Shown in pieces: positions 27,545 through 35,618 of a stretch of DNA of 64,000 nt. Positions within the stretch are counted from its first letter, which is position 1, and each line of letters opens with the position of its first letter. Location of the stretch: NCBI GenBank assembly GCA_947502925.1, contig CANNBS010000007.1, forward strand, positions 1-64,000, read 5' to 3'. Position numbers and translations under genes: made by a program. Under the pieces are notes generated by a model, which was not told the DNA's origin, did no database searches, and was given only the letters and a program-made list of their open reading frames with translations. The DNA is from an uncultured Marinicella sp. (GTDB taxonomy: Bacteria > Pseudomonadota > Gammaproteobacteria > Xanthomonadales > Marinicellaceae).

Positions 27545-28077
27545 AATATTTAAGCCTGGTATTGATTATTTTTACTTTACTGGCGTGTCAGTCACAAGAA
27601 GACAACGCACAAACAGCCGCATCAGATCAATCAAAGCAAGCTGAAACGCCATCCCCTGAGCACCAAGCTGACGGCAAAACATCCCCCTTGGATTTTCAGT
27701 TAACCAATTTATCCGGTGATTCGGTACAAGCCGCTGATTATCGAGGGCAGTGGCTGATTCTAAATTACTGGGCCACCTGGTGCGCGCCCTGTCGTGATGA
27801 AATTCCTGAACTGGTTAAGTTTCAGAATGACCATGAAAACGTCCAGATTTTGGGCATTGCCTATGAGGACGCCACGGTTGAAAAGCTGCAGAATTTCGCC
27901 GCAGATTTTAATGTTAATTATCCTTTGTTAACCATGGATATTTATAATCCACCAAAATTTGCGGAAGAGGGCGGTCTGGGCTTGCCCACCACCATTGTCT
28001 ATAATCCCGAAGGTATGCGCCATAAAAAACATATGGGGCCGATTGATTACAAAGGTTTGCAGGAATTAATAAAATAA
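27541..28077 (+). CDS. TlpA-like thioredoxin-fold lipoprotein
   Basis: A 178-residue periplasmic-facing oxidoreductase anchored by a lipid. The lipobox is LLAC with Cys16. A low-complexity Gln/Ser/Ala linker (residues 17-48) precedes the thioredoxin domain, which has WATWCAPC with Cys81 and Cys84 and the cis-Pro loop GLPTTIVY. TlpA/ResA relatives reduce disulfides in cytochrome c maturation or envelope proteins. The client is unknown here. It is translationally coupled to the YihY gene. Confidence 0.88.
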   Translation: MKYLSLVLIIFTLLACQSQEDNAQTAASDQSKQAETPSPEHQADGKTSPLDFQLTNLSGDSVQAADYRGQWLILNYWATWCAPCRDEIPELVKFQNDHENVQILGIAYEDATVEKLQNFAADFNVNYPLLTMDIYNPPKFAEEGGLGLPTTIVYNPEGMRHKKHMGPIDYKGLQELIK

Positions 28078-28179
28078 GGTTATTTTCTTGTGTTGATATA
28101 ACAATCTTCAACGCTGTTATTTGAAATAAATTGGGTATTTGGGCCGATTTGGTTTAAAAGCAGGATAAGTTGACTCATT

Positions 28180-28249
28180 CTTTGTGTCCTCTGTGCCTCT
28201 GTGGTGAAAATATTAAATGAATACCACAGAGACACAGAGAACACAGAGG
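28180..28249. repeat. Inverted pair of CTCTGTG-type repeats
   Basis: Two ~26-nt arms (28180-28205 and 28223-28249) are near-perfect reverse complements around a 17-nt AT-rich spacer. The modules are CTCTGTGGT and ACCACAGAG. The right arm is an exact reverse complement of the single copy at 115-140. It lies between the thioredoxin-like gene and queG, with no T-tract. It is probably a dispersed repeat rather than a dedicated terminator, although it could stop transcription from either side. The rest of the gap 28078-28322 shows nothing else. Confidence 0.75.
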
Positions 28250-28322
28250 TTTAATATTAAGTTTTAAACAGTTTATTGTTCTAAAAGTTTTGTAATTTTG
28301 GGTTGAACTCAGTCTTAATATT

Positions 28323-29396
28323 TTATTGATTTTGAGCATGTTGTTTCAGTGCCCATTCGATGTGTTCTTTGACCATATCTGAGACATTGTCGAGTTTATC
28401 AGTGAGCGCCTGAATTATGGCCGGTTCAGTTTCAGCATTACCCAAGGCCACGGCTAAATTGCGCTGCCATGATTCATAGCCAATACGTCTGATGGGTGAG
28501 CCTTCGGTCTTTTTTAAGAATTCATCCTCAGTCCAGGCAAATAATTCCAGCAGTTCAATGTCATCTAATTGCTGGCGTGGTGAGAAATCCGGTTCTTGTG
28601 ATTTTTGTGTAAATTTATTCCAGGGGCACACCATCTGGCAGTCATCACAACCGTAAATTCGGTTACCAATGAGTTTCCTTAAATGTTCTGGAATGGCGCC
28701 GTGGTTTTCGATGGTGAGATAAGAAATGCAGCGACCGGCATCAATCTGAAATGGCGCGACGATGGCGCCGGTGGGGCAGGCGGGCATGCAGGCGGTGCAG
28801 CTGCCACAGTGAAAATCTTGTTTGTCATCGGTGGGAAGCGGTAAATCGGTGTAAATTTCACCGAGGAAGAAATAAGAACCCGCTTTGGGGTTAATTAGAT
28901 TGCTGTGTTTGCCAATCCAGCCCAGTCCGGCTTTTTCGGCGATGGCTTTTTCCATCACCGGTGCCGAATCTGAAAACACCCGATAACCCAAGTCACCGAC
29001 TTTGCTTTCGACTTTTTGTGCCAGTTTTTTGAGTTTATTGCGCATCAGTTTATGATAATCGCGACCCAGGGCATAGCGTGAGACAGCGGCTTTTTGGGTT
29101 TCTCTGAGGGCTTGCTGATAGGGTTTGACGTCCGTGTCCATGTAATTTAAACGCGCAGAAATAACCCGCACCGTACCCGGCACCAGTTGTTCCGGGTTGT
29201 AGCGTTTTTCACCATGTTTATGCATATAATCCATATCCGCATGGAAGCCTTTGGCCAGCCAGCGATTTAAGTGTTCACCAGCTTCACTTAAATCAATGTC
29301 ACTGACACCCACCTGAGCAAAGCCCAGTTCCTGCGCCCATTGATCGATGTCGCTTTTTAATCGGCTGTAGTTAATTTGTTGTTGGGTTGTGTTCAC
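28323..29396 (-). CDS. queG: Epoxyqueuosine reductase
   Basis: Cobalamin-dependent reductase that makes queuosine in tRNA, the last step of Q synthesis. It has 357 residues. Two ferredoxin-type 4Fe-4S motifs are present: CGSCTACMPACPTGA and CDDCQMVCPWN. The N-terminal half binds cobalamin, with YALGRDYHKLMR and FSDSAPVMEKAIAEKAGLGWIGKH as family blocks. It is divergent from nnr with only 11 nt between start codons. In E. coli the two genes are also neighbours. Confidence 0.96.
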   Translation of the reverse strand: MNTTQQQINYSRLKSDIDQWAQELGFAQVGVSDIDLSEAGEHLNRWLAKGFHADMDYMHKHGEKRYNPEQLVPGTVRVISARLNYMDTDVKPYQQALRETQKAAVSRYALGRDYHKLMRNKLKKLAQKVESKVGDLGYRVFSDSAPVMEKAIAEKAGLGWIGKHSNLINPKAGSYFFLGEIYTDLPLPTDDKQDFHCGSCTACMPACPTGAIVAPFQIDAGRCISYLTIENHGAIPEHLRKLIGNRIYGCDDCQMVCPWNKFTQKSQEPDFSPRQQLDDIELLELFAWTEDEFLKKTEGSPIRRIGYESWQRNLAVALGNAETEPAIIQALTDKLDNVSDMVKEHIEWALKQHAQNQ

Positions 29397-29407
29397 TGGT
29401 AAAATAA

Positions 29408-30865
29408 ATGTTTTTCATTAATTCAAACGCCATGCAGGCATTGTACCGCAGTCAACAAACCAAACCAATCGATGCCGCTGCGGCTGACTATTTACAGATT
29501 GATTCATACACGTTGATGCAACGGGCGGCACAGGTGATTTATCGCCATTTACCCGAATGTGAGACCTTATTGGTGGTCACCGGACCCGGCAATAACGGCG
29601 GTGATGGTTGGGTGCTGGCGGAACTGGCACGCAAAGACCACAAACAAGTGGTGGTCTGGGCTTTAAAAGAACCCGAAAAACTTAATGGTGATGCGGCCAA
29701 AGCCGCTGCTGATTATCAAGGTGACGTTATTATCTCAGCACCATCTGAAGATAAATCATTTGATGTGCTGGTGGATGCCATTTTCGGCACCGGTTTAAGC
29801 CGTGCACCAGGTGGATGTTATCAGGAGGCGATTGACTATATTAATGACTGTCAAGCCAAGGTGCTGTCGGTGGATATCCCCAGCGGTTTAGCCGGCGACA
29901 CCGGTGTGGCCTATTCACCGACAATCCAAGCAGATAAAACCGTGGCAATATTAAACATGATGCCGGGTCATATCACCGCCGATGGCCGGGATTATTGTGG
30001 CGATTTAATATTGGACAGCTTGGCTGTGCCGGAACATGTTTATAATGACATCGATCCGGTGGCTTATCTATTGAATCAAGCCATGCTTAACCCCTTAAAA
30101 CAAACCAGAATGCACAACAGTCATAAAGGCAGTTATGGTCGGCTGTTAATCGCCGGTGGCCAACATGGCATGTTGGGTTCGGTTTTACTCAGTGGGACCG
30201 CCGCCCTGGTGTCAGGGGCTGGTCTGGTGCAGGTTATCACCACCGAGGACCAAGCGCCGTGGGTGCCAGTGCATCGACCTGAGCTCATGGCCATAGGTTT
30301 TTCCGGCAGCGAACATCAGATTCATATTCCGCCTGCAGATGTCCTGGTTTTGGGCATGGGATTGGGCACCTCGCAGTGGTCACAGGCTTTGTGGCAACAA
30401 TTAATGACAGCCAATATCCCCACCGTATTAGATGCCGATGGTATAAATGTACTGGCAGAATGTGATGAGACGGTCGATTCAATTGCAGTAATGACGCCAC
30501 ACCCGAAAGAGGCCGCACGGTTGTTAAATTGCGCTGTTAAAGACATTCAGACCGACCGAATCAAAGCCAGTGAGACCTTAGCTAAACGTTATCAATGTGT
30601 GGTGGTCTTAAAAGGTTCCGGCACCATCATCAGTGATGGCGAAGAAAATTTTATTTGTTCTTATGGTTCGGCGGATTTAGCCACTGCCGGCACCGGCGAT
30701 GTACTGGCCGGTATGATTGGTGGTTTGATGGCGCAAGGTTTTTCAGCGCTGCAATCCGCGCAGATGGCGGTGGTCTGGCATGCCTTGACTGCAGACCATT
30801 GCGCTTTAGGTCGTTGCTTAACCGCAAGCGATTTGATTCAGCATTTGTCGGAAGTTATAAAATAA
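29408..30865 (+). CDS. nnr: Bifunctional NAD(P)HX epimerase/dehydratase
   Basis: Repairs hydrated NADH and NADPH. The N-terminal YjeF epimerase domain (about 1-215) has TGPGNNGGDGWVLA and VDAIFGTGLSR. The C-terminal dehydratase domain (about 225-485) has GRLLIAGG and VVLKGSGTIISDG. AGTGDVLAGMIGGLMAQG is the kinase-like nucleotide site. The length of 485 matches E. coli Nnr (515). ATG 29432 is an alternative start. It is followed by yjbQ and tsaE on the same strand. Confidence 0.95.
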   Translation: MFFINSNAMQALYRSQQTKPIDAAAADYLQIDSYTLMQRAAQVIYRHLPECETLLVVTGPGNNGGDGWVLAELARKDHKQVVVWALKEPEKLNGDAAKAAADYQGDVIISAPSEDKSFDVLVDAIFGTGLSRAPGGCYQEAIDYINDCQAKVLSVDIPSGLAGDTGVAYSPTIQADKTVAILNMMPGHITADGRDYCGDLILDSLAVPEHVYNDIDPVAYLLNQAMLNPLKQTRMHNSHKGSYGRLLIAGGQHGMLGSVLLSGTAALVSGAGLVQVITTEDQAPWVPVHRPELMAIGFSGSEHQIHIPPADVLVLGMGLGTSQWSQALWQQLMTANIPTVLDADGINVLAECDETVDSIAVMTPHPKEAARLLNCAVKDIQTDRIKASETLAKRYQCVVVLKGSGTIISDGEENFICSYGSADLATAGTGDVLAGMIGGLMAQGFSALQSAQMAVVWHALTADHCALGRCLTASDLIQHLSEVIK

Positions 30866-30883
30866 CTGTTATCATAGGACACC

Positions 30884-31297
30884 ATGAAACAAACAACCTT
30901 AATCATAGACACACCCGGACGGGGTTATTACCTGATTACAAATCAGATTGAATCTGCTTTAGAGTCTTTATTGGATGACATCGATGTTGGTTTGCTGCAT
31001 GTTTTTTTACAGCATTCCTCCGCCGGTCTGACCATTAATGAAAATGCCGATCCCACCGTTCGAGCTGATTTTAAAGCTTTTGAAGAACACCTGGTGCCGC
31101 GTGATTTTCCTTATCAGCATACCATGGAGGGCAGTGACGATATGCCGGCTCATATTAAGTCATCACTGATGGGCTGTCAGCTCACCATTCCGATAACAAA
31201 GGGCCGTTTAAATCTGGGCACCTGGCAAGGCGTCTTTTTGTGTGAGCACCGTGATCAACCGCACCAGCGTCGATTGGTTCTGACGGTGAATGGTTAA
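30884..31297 (+). CDS. yjbQ: YjbQ/UPF0047 family protein
   Basis: A 137-residue member of the UPF0047 family. The blocks LLHVFLQHSSAGLTINENADPTVRADF and GSDDMPAHIKSSLMG are diagnostic, and the closing LGTWQGVFLCEHRD is also conserved. Some members have weak thiamine-phosphate-synthase-like activity, but the real role is unsettled. It lies between nnr and tsaE, where E. coli has no gene, so it is an insertion into the nnr-tsaE-amiB order. Gaps on either side are under 20 nt. Confidence 0.93.
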   Translation: MKQTTLIIDTPGRGYYLITNQIESALESLLDDIDVGLLHVFLQHSSAGLTINENADPTVRADFKAFEEHLVPRDFPYQHTMEGSDDMPAHIKSSLMGCQLTIPITKGRLNLGTWQGVFLCEHRDQPHQRRLVLTVNG

Positions 31298-31314
31298 TCG
31301 GGTGTAGTCAGCTT

Positions 31315-31734
31315 ATGAGACGGGGAAACCAGCATAATATTGAGGAGTTGGATGAATTAAAGAAATTAAGCCGGCAATTTTTTCGCCAGTTGACTGTGGG
31401 TGATGTGGTGTTTTTGACCGGTGATTTAGGCGCCGGTAAAACCACTTTTTGCCAGTTACTGCTAGAAACTGCTGGTGTATCCGAACCGGTAAAAAGTCCC
31501 ACCTACGCGATGTATAATCATTATCAGACAACCGAAAAATCATTTATCCATATGGATTTATACCGACTCAGTGATCCTGAAGAACTGTATTTTCTGGATA
31601 TTGAATGGATTTTAAACGGCGAGCACATTGTTTTGATTGAATGGCCGTCTAAAGGCGAGGGTGTGTTACCAAAACCTGATTGGCAGTTGGCATTTGATTG
31701 GAAAGCGGGCCAAAGAACCTTAACAATCACATAA
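31315..31734 (+). CDS. tsaE: tRNA threonylcarbamoyladenosine biosynthesis ATPase TsaE
   Basis: Works with TsaB and TsaD to make t6A37 in ANN-decoding tRNAs. It is a 139-residue P-loop protein. Walker A GDLGAGKT is at residues 36-43, and VKSPTYAMYNHY and HMDLYRLSDPEEL contain the conserved Thr and Asp-Tyr-Arg features. IVLIEWPSKGEGVLP follows. It is downstream of yjbQ by 17 nt and upstream of amiC by 91 nt. Confidence 0.95.
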   Translation: MRRGNQHNIEELDELKKLSRQFFRQLTVGDVVFLTGDLGAGKTTFCQLLLETAGVSEPVKSPTYAMYNHYQTTEKSFIHMDLYRLSDPEELYFLDIEWILNGEHIVLIEWPSKGEGVLPKPDWQLAFDWKAGQRTLTIT

Positions 31735-31825
31735 GCTAAGCATCCTATCTAATTGATTTTAGTGAAAAAGCACTTGAACTTGATTAATTTTATGATTAAA
31801 CTTTAGTCGAATATCGAGTTGTATT

Positions 31826-33121
31826 ATGTATGTGATGTCTTTTTTACAGCGATTAACCTGTCTATCTGCTTTAATGCTAACCACCCTGGTCAGCGCTCAG
31901 AAAGCCGATATCGAAAGTGTGCGCGTGTGGAGCGGACCGGATCATACCCGGGCGGTTTTTGATATCTCTGCCCAGGCAGACTATAAGTTGTTTGAGCTGG
32001 ATAACCCGCCTCGGGTGGTCATCGATGTGGCGGCTGGACGTTTAAAAAGTAATTTGGATCTGCCTAAAAACCGCGATATTAAAGGCATTCGTTACAGCGA
32101 GAATAAAGACCGCGTCCGATTGGTTTTGGATTTAAAACAGGACTTTAAACCCAAAAGCTTTTTACTTAAACCCACCGGTAAATATGGTCACCGCCTGGTT
32201 GTTGATCTGAATCACAAACAGACGCAAGAGAAAAAAACCGTCGCCCAGGTTGTGCCGGAAAATCGTGATGTCCTGGTGGCGATTGATGCCGGCCACGGTG
32301 GTGAGGATCCGGGTGCCATTGGTGCGGGCGGAACTTATGAAAAGGATGTTACCCTGAACATTGCCAAAGCGCTGGCAAAAAAAATTAATGCCCAAAAAGG
32401 CATGAAAGCCATGATTATTCGCGATGGTGATTATTACATTAAACACCGCGAACGCTTTGAAAAAGCACGAAAAAACAGAGCAGATTTATTTGTGTCTATT
32501 CATGCCGATGCCTTTCACAGTTCGAAAGTAAACGGTGCCTCAGTGTATATTCTGTCTAAAAGAGGCGCATCCTCGGAAGCCGCTGCCTGGCTGGCTGCTT
32601 CTGAAAATAAATCAGATTCAATTGGTGGTGTGGTCATTGAAGACAAGCGCGACATGCTGTCGCAAGTTCTTTACGACCTGTCTCAAAATTCTGCCATGGA
32701 AGAAAGCCACAAAGCCGCTAAAGCGGTTCATGCTTCCATGAAAAAAGTGGTTAAACTACATGGTCATGGGTTTGGACAGGCTAATTTTCTGGTGCTTAAA
32801 TCGCCCGATGTGCCTTCCATGCTAATCGAAACAGGTTACATCAGTAACCCCAATGATGAAAAGAACCTCAAAAGCCCGGCTCATATAAGCAAACTCACCA
32901 GCCAAATCGCTTCGGGTATCCGGAATTATTTCTATCAAAGTCCACCACCCAGAACCTGGATCGCGGCTCAGGCTAAAGCCAAAAAACACGTGGTGCAATC
33001 CGGTGACACCCTCAGCGCCATCGCCAGCCGTAACGGCACCAGCATCGATAGCATTAAATCCATCAACAACAAAAGTAACAACTCAGTGATGATTGGTGAA
33101 GTGTTGTTTTTGCCGCAGTGA
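31826..33121 (+). CDS. amiC: N-acetylmuramoyl-L-alanine amidase with AMIN and LysM domains
   Basis: A periplasmic zinc amidase that splits septal peptidoglycan for daughter-cell separation. A signal peptide ends near residue 25 (VSAQKA). An AMIN domain (about 28-125) targets it to the septum. The Amidase_3 catalytic domain (about 148-370) has VLVAIDAGHGGEDPGAIG, SIHADAF and VPSMLIETGYISN. The last 45 residues form one LysM domain (HVVQSGDTLSAIA). This layout matches AmiB/AmiC-type enzymes. mutL, the usual next gene in E. coli, is not here. Confidence 0.94.
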   Translation: MYVMSFLQRLTCLSALMLTTLVSAQKADIESVRVWSGPDHTRAVFDISAQADYKLFELDNPPRVVIDVAAGRLKSNLDLPKNRDIKGIRYSENKDRVRLVLDLKQDFKPKSFLLKPTGKYGHRLVVDLNHKQTQEKKTVAQVVPENRDVLVAIDAGHGGEDPGAIGAGGTYEKDVTLNIAKALAKKINAQKGMKAMIIRDGDYYIKHRERFEKARKNRADLFVSIHADAFHSSKVNGASVYILSKRGASSEAAAWLAASENKSDSIGGVVIEDKRDMLSQVLYDLSQNSAMEESHKAAKAVHASMKKVVKLHGHGFGQANFLVLKSPDVPSMLIETGYISNPNDEKNLKSPAHISKLTSQIASGIRNYFYQSPPPRTWIAAQAKAKKHVVQSGDTLSAIASRNGTSIDSIKSINNKSNNSVMIGEVLFLPQ

Positions 33122-33191
33122 TAAGCACCTGACAGTCTTCTTACTTTTGGACAATCATTCTCAATGATATTTTTCTCAGGTTTGATTGTTT

Positions 33192-33350
33192 GAGACCTCT
33201 GCATAAGTCTGGGTTATTGAAAAAATGATTGAAATCCTGAAGTTCAAGGCAGGAAACGCAAGTAATAGCAAGGCTATTGCTCAGTTTTCTAACGCAGAAA
33301 TTCAGGATTTCAATCATTTTTACTTAATTCACGACTTATGCAGAGGTCTC
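33192..33350. mobile_element. 159-bp MITE-like palindromic element
   Basis: The ends are a perfect 18-bp inverted repeat: GAGACCTCTGCATAAGTC at 33192-33209 and its reverse complement at 33333-33350. A second perfect 21-bp inverted repeat is nested inside (33221-33241 and 33301-33321). The centre continues as an imperfect palindrome around AATAGCAAGGCTATT. The whole element could fold into one long hairpin. It encodes nothing credible. The GAGACCT-TGCA-type ends recall IS5-group ends, which is only a resemblance. No clear target-site duplication is seen. Confidence 0.82.
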
Positions 33351-33727
33351 TGTTATCTATTTGCTTTATATTTAATGGTGATGGGAATTCTGTGTTTTAT
33401 CCGTCCAATACCGATTCACCATTTTTTGATTTATTTGCAGCCACTAAAAAGGCACACTTTATTGAGCAGACCATACGCTTGATGGTTGGGCTTTCCTTGA
33501 TTCATTTTGCTACAGTCATGAATTACACCGAATTATTTCAGGTATTTGGATGGCTTATTGTGATTACCAGTCTTTTACTGATTCTATTGCCCTGGCAGTG
33601 GCACCATCAATTTGCGCTAAAGGTTATTCCCATGGTCAAAAACCATTTAAATATTTATGGTCTGCTGTCATTATTTCTGGGAGTGTTACTGTTTTATGCC
33701 ATTTGGGCCCATGAAGATTGGATATAA
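33351..33727 (+). pseudogene. Small membrane-protein gene, 5'-truncated and frameshifted
   Basis: Just after the palindromic element one frame encodes YLFALYLMVMGILCFIRP, a good membrane segment. The rest of the protein continues in another frame: PFFDLFAATKKAHFIEQTIRL..., with three more hydrophobic segments to HEDWI and stop at 33725-33727. The switch falls at or near the T6 run at 33422-33427, and adding one T would join the frames. The element directly replaces any upstream start; the first in-frame ATG is 33375. I do not recognise the family. A sequencing error at the T run is an alternative. Confidence 0.65.
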
Positions 33728-33736
33728 TAAAAGCCT

Positions 33737-33895
33737 ATGTCTATGCGATTCCGAGTAATAACGCGAAAAGTTCATAAGTGGCTGGGTTTGCTGTTGGCGA
33801 TTCAAATACTCTTTTGGTTTTTCAGCGGATTTTTGATGAGCTTTAAGCCGTTCAGAATTTCGGGGTTGTCATCAGGTATCGGCATTATTTGCTAA
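33737..33895 (+). pseudogene. N-terminal remnant of a PepSY-type membrane protein
   Basis: A 52-residue open frame that starts MSMRFRVITRKVHKWLGLL and continues AIQILFWFFSGFLMS. This is the typical first membrane helix of PepSY-associated membrane proteins (R-K-x-H-x-W-L-G-L). The family usually runs to several hundred residues. Here the frame diverges and stops soon after residue 40, where it meets the end of the MarR-like fragment on the other strand. It is probably a deletion stump. Confidence 0.6.
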
Positions 33896-34116
33896 GACAT
33901 TTTATTGACACTGTCCCGTCCTTTTTCAGTGAGGAAAAGGCGTATCACGCGTTTATCTTTTTGACAGGGTCTTCTCTCAATGTGGCCAGATTGTTCCATA
34001 ATCTTGAGTGTTTGCGAAGTATGGCCATTGGTTTGGCCAAAGTATTCACTGATGACTGTCGAAAAGGGCCAGCTTGTGATATCAGACTGTTCTGTTCGCT
34101 CGGGCAATTCAGCCAC
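33892..34116 (-). pseudogene. Truncated MarR-family regulator
   Basis: A 74-residue open frame containing a MarR winged-helix core: GQTNGHTSQTLKIMEQSGHIERRPCQKDKRVIRLFLTEKG. The recognition helix and the D-x-R wing are recognisable. MarR proteins are normally about 140 residues, with dimerisation helices at both ends. Here the C-terminal helix is cut off at the PepSY stump and the N-terminal part is short. Without these helices it is unlikely to be functional. The possible start is GTG at 34116, or a non-standard start further upstream up to 34140. Confidence 0.6.
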
Positions 34117-34163
34117 AATTCTGTATAATAAAATAAGTCCTTACAACCCGATCTAGGTGATTT

Positions 34164-35411
34164 ATGTCTGTTGTGTTTGATATTCGAACATTTTTTCTGA
34201 TTTTATTGTTTGCGTTGTCTGTAGTTTCAGCCAAGGGCTTACCAGACGGTGATGGCCGTGATGCGGTTCAGTCCATGTGCTCCAGTTGTCATGCGATTAA
34301 TCGCATCGAAAACAGCATGGGTTACAGCCGTGAACATTGGTTGGCGCTGATGGATACCATGATCGATTTATCAGATGCCCCCCAAAAGCGATCGCTTATC
34401 GGTAATTATTTAGCCAAACATTTCCCGCCTAATATTCATCGTACAGCTACTTTGGTTGACGGTGATGTTGATATACAGTTCAAAGAATGGGTGGTGCCCA
34501 CATTAGGCCAACGGTCACGTGATCCGGTGGAAGCCCCTGATGGCAGTATTTGGTGGGTGGGTCAATGGGGAAATATTTTGGGGCGGATTAATCCTGAAAC
34601 AGGGGAGATGAAGGAATATGCCCTGCCAGCCGGCGCCATGCCACATTCAGTGACACCGGATAAAGCCGGTAATATGTGGTATATGGGCAATAAAAATGCC
34701 TCTGTGGGACGACTTGACCCCAAAACAGGCGAGATTAAGGTCTATGACATGCCGGATCCTGAAGCCCGTGATCCGCACACAGGTGTTTTTGATGAGCAGG
34801 GTGTTTTGTGGTTCACTCTTCAGCATTCTAATCAAATAGGTCGCCTCGATCCTGAAACCGGTGACATAAAAATTAAAACCATGCCAACGGAACGATCACG
34901 TCCTTATGGTATTAAAGTCGCTGAGTCAGGTGATTTATGGGTGGCCTGTAACGGCAGTAATTGTTTGGTTAAGGTCGATCATGAGACCATGGAGATGACA
35001 GAAATTAAACTGCCTCATGAAGCCACCACGGTACGGCGTCTGGATATTGCTGAAGATGGCATGATTTGGTATGTCAATTCCGGTCGCGGCCGTTTAGGTC
35101 GATATAACCCCAACAATGGCGAGATAAAAGAATGGCCTTCGCCAAGCGGTCCGAACTCACATCCCTACGCCATAGAAGTGCTGGATGGTATTGTTTGGTA
35201 CAACGAATCGGGTATGCGCCCGGACCCCTTGGTACGATTTGATCCGGATACAGAAACTTTTCAGAGCTGGGCGATTCCCTCTGGAGATTTTTATGCCGGT
35301 ATATTACGTCATATGCGACCAACCAGAGATGGTGATTTACTGATTCATCAGAGCGCCACAAACCGCATTATACGGGTAGATATTAGCAACAAAAATATAA
35401 TCCAAAAATAA
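34164..35411 (+). CDS. Exported heme-c / virginiamycin B lyase-like beta-propeller protein
   Basis: A 415-residue exported protein. The signal peptide ends near residue 24 (VVSAKG). A single c-type heme motif, CSSCH, is at residues 39-43 inside a ~70-residue cytochrome-like segment. From about residue 95 onward there are repeated blades (GRINPETGEMKEY, GRLDPKTGEIKVY, GRLDPETGDIKI, GRYNPNNGEIKEW) of the Vgb/streptogramin-lyase seven-bladed propeller. Vgb catalysis cannot be confirmed, and these heme-linked relatives are probably redox or sensing proteins. It is divergent from the MarR fragment. Confidence 0.85.
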   Translation: MSVVFDIRTFFLILLFALSVVSAKGLPDGDGRDAVQSMCSSCHAINRIENSMGYSREHWLALMDTMIDLSDAPQKRSLIGNYLAKHFPPNIHRTATLVDGDVDIQFKEWVVPTLGQRSRDPVEAPDGSIWWVGQWGNILGRINPETGEMKEYALPAGAMPHSVTPDKAGNMWYMGNKNASVGRLDPKTGEIKVYDMPDPEARDPHTGVFDEQGVLWFTLQHSNQIGRLDPETGDIKIKTMPTERSRPYGIKVAESGDLWVACNGSNCLVKVDHETMEMTEIKLPHEATTVRRLDIAEDGMIWYVNSGRGRLGRYNPNNGEIKEWPSPSGPNSHPYAIEVLDGIVWYNESGMRPDPLVRFDPDTETFQSWAIPSGDFYAGILRHMRPTRDGDLLIHQSATNRIIRVDISNKNIIQK

Positions 35412-35618
35412 CTAACAAGATTAATAAACCCCGGCCAGAGATTGTTGCATAAATTTAGGTCGGTGGACAAAAAGCCGACAGTCTTGTATAAGAGCACAGC
35501 TAAAAGTTCACCAATTAAGCACTTTGTCCTTAAACGACATGCAATGTCCTAAACCCGTCATGATAAATATTTGTTTAGGTTTTATAATAATAGTGAAATT
35601 ATTCATGAGGAGATAAAA

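Noticed and set aside
28180-28249. CTCTGTG hairpin as a CRISPR or terminator
   Set aside because: There are no regular repeat-spacer units and no T-run. The same unit occurs alone at 115-140, so it is a dispersed repeat.
33180-33362. Target-site duplication flanking the palindromic element
   Set aside because: The bases on each side (GTTT on the left, TGTT on the right) are not a clean direct repeat, so no duplication is claimed.
33225-33482. An 85-codon plus-strand frame starting inside the palindromic element
   Set aside because: Its first 40 codons are element sequence. Only the membrane helix after 33351 looks real, so it is treated as part of the frameshifted gene.
35440-35500. Hairpin with GTCGG/CCGAC arms in the gap before the M64 gene
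   Set aside because: The stem is only 5 bp and the T/A-rich stretch lies inside the loop, so it is neither a terminator nor a clear operator.
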